Of a stretch of DNA of 64,000 bases, positions 8,324-16,743 are shown one piece after another. Origin of the DNA: Leptospiraceae bacterium (GTDB taxonomy: Bacteria > Spirochaetota > Leptospiria > Leptospirales > Leptospiraceae). Within the stretch, counting starts at the first letter, position 1; every line of letters starts with the position of its first letter. The stretch covers positions 310,001-374,000 of the forward strand of contig JACKPA010000002.1 in the NCBI GenBank assembly GCA_024233865.1. Direction: 5' to 3'. Both the position numbers and the translations under genes were made by a program. The notes beneath the pieces were generated by a model. The model ran no database searches, was not told the origin of the DNA, and saw only the letters and a program-made list of their open reading frames with translations.

Positions 8324-9301
8324 ATGTGTTTTTCTCTATTTGAAACAAATAATTTTTGGAATAATTTATTTAAAATTCTTATAGTCCTTTTTATATTTTT
8401 TTCCTGTGCTTCTCCTTTACAAAAATTAAAAAATATGCAATTTTCCAAGGATTCCCGTAAAAAAGTTCTTATTTTAATTTCAGAAGATATAACTAATTTT
8501 TTAGAAGTAAAAAATAAATACGAACAAGAAATCGAGGAAGGGTATGAATTTTTATCTTTAAATTTAGAAGGTAGTCACGAAGAGTTAGGACAAATATCAA
8601 ATTTTATACAGAGGCTTAATCCTGATTTAATTCTTTGTATTGGAGCAGTATCTTTGAGCAGTGTAGCTGGAAGGATTGTAGATAAACCGATTTTATTTTC
8701 GATGGTTTTAGACTATCAAAAATTCCACATTCAAAAATACAATAATATAGCTGGTGTTTCACTTGAGATTCCACCTGAAATGATATTTTATAATTTTAAA
8801 TCTATTATAGGGGATATTTCTAAAGTAGGAGTTATTTCCGGAGAAAGATATTATACAAAACTCCTACAAATCAAACAAAACCTACAAAAACAAGATATTA
8901 ACCTTGTTGTAAAGAAATGTAATACTCCTCAAAATGTAGTTCGGTCTTATGAATCCGTTAAAGATTCTATCCAAGCAATTTGGATGTTTCCCGATCCGGA
9001 AATCACAAATGAAGAAAATTTTTTGTATCTAGCCGAAAAGACCGTAGAAGATAAACTAAGTTTTATCGTATATTCCGAAAATTTTGTAAAGGCTGGAGGA
9101 CTTTTTAGCGTATCTCCCAATTATTCTACTATAGGTTCGCAATTGGCTATTATGACCCAGCAAATTCTTGAAGATTCTATTCAACCGGCTCAAATCGGAG
9201 TCTCTCCTATTATAGGTACATTTTTGACTGTTAACAAAACTACCTTGAGAAAATTAGGTTTGAATGCAAACTATGGATTAGTAGACAAGAGCTTTGAATA
9301 A
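8324..9301 (+). CDS. ABC-type substrate-binding lipoprotein (PF04392-like)
   Basis: A 325-residue periplasmic-binding lipoprotein. The N-terminus has a hydrophobic segment ending in the lipobox FFSC with the lipidated cysteine near residue 28. The body resembles the TrpX/PF04392 family of two-lobe binding proteins: a first lobe with PDLILCIGAVSLSSVAG and PILFSMVLDY, and a second with KVGVISGERY and AIWMFPDPEIT. It starts 11 bases after the upstream binding-protein gene, so the phosphatase and both binding proteins probably form one operon. No transporter partner is encoded here. It ends 30 bases before the convergent TonB-receptor gene. Confidence 0.82.
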   Translation: MCFSLFETNNFWNNLFKILIVLFIFFSCASPLQKLKNMQFSKDSRKKVLILISEDITNFLEVKNKYEQEIEEGYEFLSLNLEGSHEELGQISNFIQRLNPDLILCIGAVSLSSVAGRIVDKPILFSMVLDYQKFHIQKYNNIAGVSLEIPPEMIFYNFKSIIGDISKVGVISGERYYTKLLQIKQNLQKQDINLVVKKCNTPQNVVRSYESVKDSIQAIWMFPDPEITNEENFLYLAEKTVEDKLSFIVYSENFVKAGGLFSVSPNYSTIGSQLAIMTQQILEDSIQPAQIGVSPIIGTFLTVNKTTLRKLGLNANYGLVDKSFE

Positions 9302-9331
9302 GTTGTTTTTCCAAAAATACTAAGGAATTAT

Positions 9332-11836
9332 CTAAAATTTATAACCCAAAGTGAACCAGACATTTCTTGTTTCCAAAGGATGCATAGTTGGTTGAAAGGT
9401 TCCCGTAGCTGTGCGAATTCCAGGATCAAAAAATTGCTGGTTTCCGAGATTCAATACCTCAAATTGAATGTAAACTCCTTCTTTTAGGAAATCCTCCCAG
9501 CGAATATTTAATTTTAAGAATTTGTAACCGGGAACGGTTTTTTCCGGGTTGGTGGCAATTGTTCTTCGGACATCGACGTAGTTTAAACCCATGTAAATGG
9601 AAAGTTTTTCGAGTAAATAAAACGTAAAACCAACTGCCATTTTGTTTGGAGCAATATTAGGGATTTGCCCATTACTCGGTACGAATTTTGAATTCGTTGC
9701 CAAGTTAAACGCATCGAGGAAGTAATCATCTCCTGGTCTTCCTTTTGTAGACGGAGAATTAGTGAGGCTTCCTTTTAAATTTTTATATTCTCCCTTGTTA
9801 TGAGTATAAGAAATAAATAAATTGAGATTATTTAAAATTTGATAATCCAAGGAAACTTCCGTTCCTTGGATAAATGCTTGACCAACATTTTGGTTCTGTG
9901 TCCAATTTGTTCCAGCAGTATTCGGATTGGGTTCATTAGTAGAAACTTCCAGAATTAAATTAGATATGGAATTATAGTATTGCGTTATAGACATATATAA
10001 TCGATTTAGCCTGTATCCAAATCCTGCTTCAAATGTCCGCATTCTTTCGGGAGTTAAACCCGGATTTGTTTTTCTTGTAGGAGTCGCATTAAACATTTCC
10101 CAAGCAGTCGGTGCTCTAAATCCATGTCCATATAAAAATTTTAAATATAGATTTTGAATTGGATTCATTACGAGACTGAGTCTGGGAGTTTTATAGTCTC
10201 CCCAAATTGTACTTTTGTCATAACGCAACCCAGCAGTAACACTCACTCTCTCAATAGGTGTATAGACAGCCTGAACATAACTGCCGTAAATGTTATACCG
10301 AATCCTTCTATCACTTCCATAACCTTGAGGAACAGAGGTGTTTTGGAGATCTATTCCAGTAGTAACTTGAAAGTTTTTGAAAGGTTGATATTCTATTCTC
10401 TCCTTTAATTCATAAGATTGATCCGGACGGGCATTATTGAAATTCCGGGTAACATAGCCAGGATAATAATAAGCTGCAGGACCGAATTGTTTAGGAACTT
10501 CTTCGTGACTAGAGCTTAAAACTTCCGTGTGCCTTGATAAAAGCTCACTATCAAGGCTTAGGTTGCTCGAAAATTTATGAAGATAACCTGCAGTAACCGA
10601 ATTATTTCTAAAATCCCACGCTCCTCCTGTAAATCCCTGTGGACTCGCAATACCGTTTAATATTCCAATTCTCCTTGCATTGTTGCGAAAATCATATTTA
10701 TTGGTTTCTAGTCCTCTTTGACTGGTATCAATTCTTTGGGTTCCATTGGAAAAAGTTCCTCTTCCTTGCAAATATTGCCAGTTAATTGATTCAAATCGGA
10801 AGTTTCCATAAGAAAATTTTCCGCTAAAATTGTAGGATTCGGAACGAGAGTCGTTATAGCCATTGGACCAGTAGGCTCCTATAGAGTTCTGGTCAGGTGT
10901 ACAGGTTCCAGAGCAAGCTTTTTTTTCCAAATAATAATTTACATCATTTGGAGAGTAATTTTTCTTATCGAGTATCTGAACATTTCCAAAATAAGGACCT
11001 GCAGTTTTAAAATAATAACCCGCAACACTATAATGAAAATCTAAAAGCTCCAATCCTTTTCCGCGAGAAGAAAAACTAAAACCTGCTCCGGGATTTTTGC
11101 TTTCGTCCTTCCAAAATCCCCCAAAAGTCTCGACATGATGTCCGGGTGTGGATTTCCCGTCTTTAGTGATAAGATTAATAATTCCATTAAACGCATTCGC
11201 CCCATATAGTGCGGAAGATGGTCCTGCAACAATTTCAATCCTCTCAACATTTTGTAAGGGAAAACGAATAGTACCACCTAGAAAAGCACTTTCTGTAAGA
11301 TTATTATCCGGAATTCCATCGACATAAACCAGAGAACGTTGATTATTTCCTACCAATCCTCTTTGGTGAATAAGTTCAGGATAGATACCATAATTATGTT
11401 GAAAATCAAAACCAGGAACATCCGCCAGTGCATCTACTAGAGTTCTATATCCTCTTTCTCTAATTTGTTTTGCAGTAATAACATAAACTGGTGCAGGAAC
11501 ATTAGAAATTTTTTGTTTTCTTTTGGTTGCTGTGATAACGATATTTTCTTCTAATTTAAAAAAACTTTCGTCAGAATGCTGACTAATTTTTTGTGAGGGA
11601 GTCTCCTGTATTTCTTTTTCATCAGATATTGATTTCTTTTTTTCCCATTCTAATTTTTCTTTCTCAAATTTTGCCTTTTGTTTTTGAAAATCTTCTTTTT
11701 CTTTTTCAAAATTTTTTCTTTGTCTTTTTAATTCTTCTGAAGTATTCTGAGAAAATATTGCCATTGGAGCAAAAACAAACAAAAGAAAAATAGTAGTAAG
11801 AAGCAAAATTTTTCGAAGGATACCTTTTTTGATCAT
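9332..11836 (-). CDS. TonB-dependent outer-membrane receptor with coiled-coil N-terminus
   Basis: An outer-membrane beta-barrel for energy-dependent uptake. After the signal peptide comes a Lys/Glu-rich segment of about 45 residues with heptad-like spacing (FEKEKEDFQKQKAKFEKEK), unusual for this family. A TonB box-like EENIVITATKRK, the plug (TLVDALADVPGFD, then VERIEIVAGPSSALYGANAFNGIINLIT) and the barrel follow. The barrel ends in the aromatic FTLGYKF expected for BAM recognition. I chose the ATG at 11836; a GTG at 11848 would add four residues. The ligand is not evident. The gene is convergent with the phosphatase/binding-protein operon. Confidence 0.9.
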   Translation of the reverse strand: MIKKGILRKILLLTTIFLLFVFAPMAIFSQNTSEELKRQRKNFEKEKEDFQKQKAKFEKEKLEWEKKKSISDEKEIQETPSQKISQHSDESFFKLEENIVITATKRKQKISNVPAPVYVITAKQIRERGYRTLVDALADVPGFDFQHNYGIYPELIHQRGLVGNNQRSLVYVDGIPDNNLTESAFLGGTIRFPLQNVERIEIVAGPSSALYGANAFNGIINLITKDGKSTPGHHVETFGGFWKDESKNPGAGFSFSSRGKGLELLDFHYSVAGYYFKTAGPYFGNVQILDKKNYSPNDVNYYLEKKACSGTCTPDQNSIGAYWSNGYNDSRSESYNFSGKFSYGNFRFESINWQYLQGRGTFSNGTQRIDTSQRGLETNKYDFRNNARRIGILNGIASPQGFTGGAWDFRNNSVTAGYLHKFSSNLSLDSELLSRHTEVLSSSHEEVPKQFGPAAYYYPGYVTRNFNNARPDQSYELKERIEYQPFKNFQVTTGIDLQNTSVPQGYGSDRRIRYNIYGSYVQAVYTPIERVSVTAGLRYDKSTIWGDYKTPRLSLVMNPIQNLYLKFLYGHGFRAPTAWEMFNATPTRKTNPGLTPERMRTFEAGFGYRLNRLYMSITQYYNSISNLILEVSTNEPNPNTAGTNWTQNQNVGQAFIQGTEVSLDYQILNNLNLFISYTHNKGEYKNLKGSLTNSPSTKGRPGDDYFLDAFNLATNSKFVPSNGQIPNIAPNKMAVGFTFYLLEKLSIYMGLNYVDVRRTIATNPEKTVPGYKFLKLNIRWEDFLKEGVYIQFEVLNLGNQQFFDPGIRTATGTFQPTMHPLETRNVWFTLGYKF

Positions 11837-11980
11837 TTTTTCAGTCACTTTTGTTTAGCTTTTTGTTTTCAAAATAATAGAAATTGGTTATAGAATAAAA
11901 AGGTTTATGTAGGGTTTAATTATGATACATTAGGAAAGATGGCTACGGTACTTTACAAAAACTTATGCTATATTGCTTAT

Positions 11981-12928
11981 TCATAATCCTTCCTTTTCAA
12001 AAAAACCTAACATGATATTCATATTTTGAACGGCTGCACCGGAAGCACCTTTCCCAAGATTATCTAATCTTGCCAAAAGTAACAATCTTTCCTCATTCCC
12101 AAAAACAAACAAATCAACATAATTTGTATGATTGCAGGCAAGTGCTGACAAATAACCATCTTCCAAATAAGAGTTTGTTTCTAAGTCCATTACACGAACA
12201 TAGGTTTCATTGGCATAAAATTCAGACCAGATTTGATGAATCCCTTCTTTATTTACCTTCTTTTTTAAACGGTTTGTAAACAGAGGAATTTGAACCAACA
12301 TCCCTCTTTCAAAATCTCCAACAGAAGGAGTAAAAATAGGAGATTGGTTTAATTTTGCATACTTCTTCATTTCCGGAAGGTGTTTGTGTTCCAATCCAAG
12401 AGAATAAGGACGATACGTCCAAGGGTCATTAGGCTTATCCTTTTGTCTTTGTTTGAACTTTTCGATTAAATTTTTTCCGCCTCCCGAATAACCGGATATG
12501 GCATGAACGGCAACCGGATAATCGTTGGGAACAATCCCATTTTCAACCAAAGGATTTAATGCCAATAAAAATCCGGTTGGATAACAACCCGGATTAGAAA
12601 CTCTGCCGGACTTTGCAATTTGATTTCTTTGCACCTTGTTTAATTCCGGCATTCCATAAATCCAATCTTTGTGAACACGATGTGCAGTACTTGCATCCAA
12701 TACTTTCACGTTTTTGTTAGAAACCAAAGAAGTTGTTTCAATGGCAGCAGCATCCGGTAAGCATAAAATAACCAAGTCTACAGAATTGATAATCTTTGTT
12801 TTTGCATCCAAATCTTTTCTATGATTCGGATCAATTTCAACCAAAGATATATCCTTTCTATCTTTTAATCTGTCAAAAATCTCCAATCCCGTTGTGCCTG
12901 ATTGCCCATCTATAAATACCGTTTTCAT
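11981..12928 (-). CDS. argC: N-acetyl-gamma-glutamyl-phosphate reductase (type 2)
   Basis: Catalyses the NADPH-dependent reduction of N-acetylglutamyl phosphate to the semialdehyde in arginine synthesis. The protein has 315 residues, the short type 2 length. The Rossmann opening FIDGQSGTTGLEI and the catalytic cysteine in SNPGCYPTG (residue 115) are intact, and HAISGYSGGG and GLEHKHLPEM match the family core. No other arginine genes are nearby. It is monocistronic by appearance, with 52 bases to the next stop plus a repeat-like intergenic stretch. Confidence 0.95.
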   Translation of the reverse strand: MKTVFIDGQSGTTGLEIFDRLKDRKDISLVEIDPNHRKDLDAKTKIINSVDLVILCLPDAAAIETTSLVSNKNVKVLDASTAHRVHKDWIYGMPELNKVQRNQIAKSGRVSNPGCYPTGFLLALNPLVENGIVPNDYPVAVHAISGYSGGGKNLIEKFKQRQKDKPNDPWTYRPYSLGLEHKHLPEMKKYAKLNQSPIFTPSVGDFERGMLVQIPLFTNRLKKKVNKEGIHQIWSEFYANETYVRVMDLETNSYLEDGYLSALACNHTNYVDLFVFGNEERLLLLARLDNLGKGASGAAVQNMNIMLGFFEKEGL

Positions 12929-12960
12929 GTCTTTTCTACCTAATATATTTTATATTTTTA

Positions 12961-13015
12961 CCACTGATTAACACAGATGGACACCGATAAAAATTGAATT
13001 TAAATAAATATCGGT
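12961..13015. repeat. Intergenic short repeat with inverted ends
   Basis: Between argC and the hydratase gene, the text ccactgattaacacagatgg resembles a short dispersed repeat that I recall from many bacterial genomes. It is followed by accgata (12983-12989) and tatcggt (13009-13015), exact 7-bp inverted arms around an AT-rich spacer. No T-run follows, so I do not call a terminator. Confidence 0.35.
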
Positions 13016-13024
13016 ATAGATTGC

Positions 13025-13789
13025 TTACTGGTTGCGTTTGGCAATGTTTTCCAATGCCTTAACAAAATCATCCGTTGCTGCTTGAGGTAGACACCTTTCA
13101 AAGTCATTTGGTAAAACCCTAAAAATATCTCTAAGGATTTCTTCTCGATAGAGGTTTCTGGTCAGTAAAAAAGATGATTTGTGAAAGCGAAAGAACCCAT
13201 CAATTTGCTTCATACACATTTTTCTAAGGATTTCTTTATCTTCTGCAACTCCATCTACCAAACCGATTTCAAGGGCTTCTTCCGCTTTATAAGCAGCTCC
13301 ATACATCATTTCTCGAACTACCCTTGGATGAACAAAACGTTGGAATCCCATGATATAGTTTGTAGGTAGTACCATGCCAACTAACATTTCTGAAAATCCG
13401 ATCCTAGCACCCGTTTTTATCATAAACCTGTTGTCAGCAGCTGCTGAAATAACAGCACCTCCAGCCATAGCATGACCGGCGATTTCGACAACCCAGGGTT
13501 TTTGAATTTGTATCAACTTTCCAAAAACTTGAATCATCTCTCTTATGGTTTCCACTCTCTCTTCTTTGTCCACTTTCAAGAGAGTTGCACCATCCAAGCC
13601 ATTGCTAAAAAATTTATCATTGGCAGATGTCACAAGCATAGCATCTGCTTCCTGGCTTGCGGTTTGTAAAGTTTTGGTAAATTCCAAAAGCAATTGCCTA
13701 TCTAATGTATTATTAGGCTTGATACAATCTATGGTAATAATGGCAACTTTTCCATTTTTTCGATTTTCATATTCTAAAGAGAACCCCAT
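13025..13789 (-). CDS. Enoyl-CoA hydratase/isomerase family protein
   Basis: A crotonase-fold protein of 254 residues. The oxyanion-hole segments are visible as DKFFSNGLDGATLL and EIAGHAMAGGAVISAAADNRF, and GLVDGVAEDKE marks the usual C-terminal end of the core. The substrate cannot be read from the sequence: the catalytic glutamates of true hydratases are not obvious, so isomerase or hydrolase activity is possible. The ATG at 13789 is preceded by a good AAGGAG site with normal spacing; the TTG one codon earlier is not needed. It lies downstream of typA, separated by a 9-bp-arm hairpin. Confidence 0.85.
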   Translation of the reverse strand: MGFSLEYENRKNGKVAIITIDCIKPNNTLDRQLLLEFTKTLQTASQEADAMLVTSANDKFFSNGLDGATLLKVDKEERVETIREMIQVFGKLIQIQKPWVVEIAGHAMAGGAVISAAADNRFMIKTGARIGFSEMLVGMVLPTNYIMGFQRFVHPRVVREMMYGAAYKAEEALEIGLVDGVAEDKEILRKMCMKQIDGFFRFHKSSFLLTRNLYREEILRDIFRVLPNDFERCLPQAATDDFVKALENIAKRNQ

Positions 13790-13805
13790 CAAAAACTCCT
13801 TTTTT

Positions 13806-13826
13806 AAACAGGCAAGATGCCTGTTT
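13806..13826. repeat. Intergenic hairpin between typA and the hydratase gene
   Basis: Arms aaacaggca (13806-13814) and tgcctgttt (13818-13826) are perfect reverse complements with a three-base loop. On the minus strand, the direction of typA, the hairpin is followed by A and G residues rather than a U-run, so an intrinsic terminator is not convincing. Its core acagg/cctgt resembles the in-gene palindrome at 650-678. Confidence 0.5.
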
Positions 13827-13831
13827 TACAT

Positions 13832-15640
13832 TTAAGATTTTACGCTACGTTTTCGCATATTAGCGTCTAATATTTTTTTTCTAAGCCTTAATTTTTTTGG
13901 AGTTATTTCTAACAATTCGTCATCATCCAAAAATTCAATTGCTTGTTCCAAAGATAGTCTTCTAGGAGGTGTTAGCTTAATATTCTCATCCGAACCGGAA
14001 GCTCTAACATTGGTTAGCTTTTTTCCTTTGCAAGGATTTACTTCGATGTCATTTTCACGAGAACTTTCTCCAATAATCATTCCGGGATAAACCGAAACCC
14101 CTGGCTCGATAAACAGAGTTCCTCTTTCTTGGATGTTCCACAAAGAATAAGCAGTTGTATCTCCTAATTCCATCGAGATTAAAGCACCGTTTTTCCTACC
14201 TGGGATTTCACCTTTATAAGAATCATATTTTAGAAACCTACTGGTCAAAACACCTTCCCCCCTGGTTTCGGATACAAAATACCCTCGGAAACCGATGATT
14301 CCCCTTGTTGGTACGGTGTACTCTACTCTTGTCATTCCGGACGGATGTTTTTCCAAAAGCGTCATTTCGCCTTTTCGCCTATTCAACTCGGAAATGATTG
14401 TTCCCGTATATTCTTCCGGTAAATCCATAACCATTGTTTCGATAGGCTCTAATTTGGCTCCGTCTTGGTCTTTTTTCATAATTACTTCCGGTTTGGAGAC
14501 TTGTAATTCAAAACCTTCTCTTCTGATGGTTTCAATCAGAACGGAAAGGTGAAGTTCTCCACGTCCTAGTATCTTGAATTTGTCTTTATCTTCCGTTTCT
14601 TCCAAACGCATGGCAACATTGGTTTGTAACTCTTTTTCTAGTCTTTCTTTTAGATTTCTTGTTGTAACATATTTTCCATCTTTTCCCGAAAAAGGAGAAT
14701 TGTTGATGGAAAAAAACATAGAAACCGTTGGTTCGTCCACTGCAATAGGAGGTAAAGGCATAGATTGCCCAAAATTACACACCGTATCCCCAATAAAAAT
14801 ATTCGGAATACCAGCCAACGCGACTATATCACCGGCTTCGGCAATTTCAATTTCACGCCTTTGCAAGCCTTCAAACTCATATAGTTTTGCGATCTTATGA
14901 TTGCTTGCATCCAAAGTTTTCATTCGCACCAGGGTAACGTCTTGACCCCTTTTGATTTGTCCTTCGTGAATTTTACCGATGGCTATTCTGCCTACATAGT
15001 CATTGTAATCCAAAGTAGTAGTTTGAAATTGTAGAGGTTTGTTTTTGTCTCCCATAGAAGGCTTTACGTGTTCTATTACCAAATCCAAAAGAGGCTTTAA
15101 GTCTTTTCCGGGAGCTGATTTTATATCTCGAACCGCCCAGCCTTGTTTTGCAGATGTATAAATTATCGGAAAATCCATTTGTTCATCCGTAGCATCCAAA
15201 TCGTGGAATAGGTCAAAAACCATGTCTACAACCTTGTCCGGACGTGAACCCTCTCTATCTACCTTATTTACCACCAAAATGGGCTTATGCCCTAGTAGAA
15301 GGGAGCGATTCAAAACAAACCTGGTTTGTGGCATAGGTCCCTCAAAGGCATCTACCAATATTAAAGACGAATCTGCCATATTCAATACTCGCTCCACTTC
15401 ACCGCTAAAGTCAGCGTGCCCCGGAGTATCTATAATATTAATTTTTGTGTTTTTATAAAAAACTGCCGTATTTTTTGCAAGAATGGTAATTCCCCTTTCT
15501 TGCTCCAAATCATTAGAGTCCATCATCCTCTCTCTGGTTTCTTTAGAGGTTATGGCACCCGTTTCTTTTAAAATCCCGTCCAATAACGTTGTCTTTCCAT
15601 GATCAACGTGAGCAATAATACCCAAATTCCTAATTTCCAT
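13832..15640 (-). CDS. typA: Translational GTPase TypA/BipA
   Basis: A ribosome-associated GTPase of the EF-G/LepA superfamily, involved in 50S assembly and stress adaptation. The 602 residues are full length. GTP-binding motifs are intact: AHVDHGKTTL (G1, residues 10-19), ERGITI (G2), DTPGHADF (G3) and NKVDREG (G4). Family-specific features follow, including PTRGIIGFRGYF and the C-terminal VRASGSDENIKLTPPR. It is divergent from rplU across 113 bases. The ATG start gives MEIRNLGIIAHVDHG as expected. Confidence 0.97.
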   Translation of the reverse strand: MEIRNLGIIAHVDHGKTTLLDGILKETGAITSKETRERMMDSNDLEQERGITILAKNTAVFYKNTKINIIDTPGHADFSGEVERVLNMADSSLILVDAFEGPMPQTRFVLNRSLLLGHKPILVVNKVDREGSRPDKVVDMVFDLFHDLDATDEQMDFPIIYTSAKQGWAVRDIKSAPGKDLKPLLDLVIEHVKPSMGDKNKPLQFQTTTLDYNDYVGRIAIGKIHEGQIKRGQDVTLVRMKTLDASNHKIAKLYEFEGLQRREIEIAEAGDIVALAGIPNIFIGDTVCNFGQSMPLPPIAVDEPTVSMFFSINNSPFSGKDGKYVTTRNLKERLEKELQTNVAMRLEETEDKDKFKILGRGELHLSVLIETIRREGFELQVSKPEVIMKKDQDGAKLEPIETMVMDLPEEYTGTIISELNRRKGEMTLLEKHPSGMTRVEYTVPTRGIIGFRGYFVSETRGEGVLTSRFLKYDSYKGEIPGRKNGALISMELGDTTAYSLWNIQERGTLFIEPGVSVYPGMIIGESSRENDIEVNPCKGKKLTNVRASGSDENIKLTPPRRLSLEQAIEFLDDDELLEITPKKLRLRKKILDANMRKRSVKS

Positions 15641-15753
15641 AATTTAAGCATGAGTTTTTTAGCACTCATTTTTGTCCAATTATTTATTTTATATTGACAG
15701 GGAATGAATAAATAAAATCATGGTAATTCATTTTTGAGAGGTTTGCAGTTTAG

Positions 15754-16065
15754 ATGTTTGCAGTAATTTCACTAGGTAATCAACAATTTAAAGTAGAAAA
15801 AGATCAAGTTTTTTTGGCACAAAAAACACCCAATGAAATCGGGATTGATTTTGACACCCATGCTTTGCTAATTAGCGAAGATAATAAAGTTCATATTGGA
15901 ACTCCGGTTTTGAATAATTCCAAAGTGGTTCTTCGTGTTTTGGAAGAATTACGCGGTGAAAAAATTCACGGTTTTAAATATAAAAAAAGAAAAAATTATC
16001 ACAAAAGCTGGGGACATCGCCAAGACCTACAAAAATTTCAAGTTATTAGTATTAGTGCCGGTTGA
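15754..16065 (+). CDS. rplU: Ribosomal protein L21
   Basis: A 50S subunit protein that binds 23S rRNA. The 103 residues begin MFAVISLGNQQFKVEKDQVF and contain the C-terminal signature KIHGFKYKKRKNYHKSWGHRQ. It is the first gene of a ribosomal unit with prp and rpmA. A TTGACA hexamer lies in the divergent region (near 15696) and could belong to its promoter, but no convincing -10 is spaced from it. The stop overlaps the next start. Confidence 0.97.
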   Translation: MFAVISLGNQQFKVEKDQVFLAQKTPNEIGIDFDTHALLISEDNKVHIGTPVLNNSKVVLRVLEELRGEKIHGFKYKKRKNYHKSWGHRQDLQKFQVISISAG

Positions 16066-16385
16066 TAGAGATAAAAATAACAATAGACAGCGATAAAAAT
16101 TATCATTCTTTTCTTGCCCAGGGTCATGCTACAAGCGTTCATGGTGGAAAAGGAAATAACATTTTATGTGCTGCTATTTCTGTTTTATCTCAAACTTTGT
16201 ACATTTACGCAAAAAAGAAATCTTGGTTGACCTTTGAAAAGGTTGCCCATGATGGATTTTTAGAAATGGTTTTTAACAAACAAAGTTCTTATGAAATCAA
16301 TTTAGCGGTAGGAATGGTTTTGGAAGGAATAAACAATCTTTTAAAACAATATCCCAATGATATAAAGTTAGTAATAGAAGATTAA
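16062..16385 (+). CDS. prp: Ribosomal-processing cysteine protease Prp
   Basis: A 107-residue YsxB/Prp family protein between rplU and rpmA, its usual place. The catalytic histidine is in AQGHATSVHG (H22) and the cysteine in NNILCAAIS (C36). The start is a TTG that overlaps the rplU stop (TTGA), so translation is probably coupled. In Firmicutes Prp removes an N-terminal extension from L27. Here L27 begins directly with MAHKKGGG, and a stop codon lies just upstream in its frame, so that substrate site is absent. The function is therefore less certain than the family call. Confidence 0.88.
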   Translation: MIEIKITIDSDKNYHSFLAQGHATSVHGGKGNNILCAAISVLSQTLYIYAKKKSWLTFEKVAHDGFLEMVFNKQSSYEINLAVGMVLEGINNLLKQYPNDIKLVIED

Positions 16386-16403
16386 TACAAAAAGAGGACA
16401 AAA

Positions 16404-16661
16404 ATGGCTCATAAAAAAGGTGGCGGTTCATCTAAAAACGGAAGAGACTCGGCTTCAAAAAGGCTTGGTCTTAAAAGATCAGGCGGGCAAGCGGTAAAAG
16501 CTGGCAACATTTTAGTTAGACAAAGGGGTACGGTTTTTCGTCCAGGCACAAATGTTGGTATTGGAAAAGATCACACTCTTTTTGCTTTACAAGATGGTGT
16601 GATGGTTTTTCAATATATTAACAAAACCAAACAAAAAATTTCGGTTCTTCCTAAAGCTTAA
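16404..16661 (+). CDS. rpmA: Ribosomal protein L27
   Basis: A 50S subunit protein near the peptidyl-transferase centre. The 85 residues start MAHKKGGGSSKNGRDSASKR and are complete through the FALQDGVMVFQ region. An AGAGGA site precedes the ATG. The frame is closed upstream by a TAA seven codons before the ATG, so no cleavable N-terminal extension exists. Bacteria often have obgE next; here a sensor kinase follows instead. Confidence 0.97.
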   Translation: MAHKKGGGSSKNGRDSASKRLGLKRSGGQAVKAGNILVRQRGTVFRPGTNVGIGKDHTLFALQDGVMVFQYINKTKQKISVLPKA

Positions 16662-16743
16662 TTTTTAGATAGGGAAATATTTAAAAGATGGAGTATTTTT
16701 TATTCCATACAACATAAACAAAGTCTTCATAAAAAGGAGGATT

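Noticed and set aside
13806..13826. Terminator after typA
   Set aside because: The hairpin is real but no U-run follows on the minus strand.
15651..15690. Half of a CIRCE heat-shock operator (ttagcactc) upstream of typA
   Set aside because: The second half gagtgctaa is absent at the required nine-base spacing.
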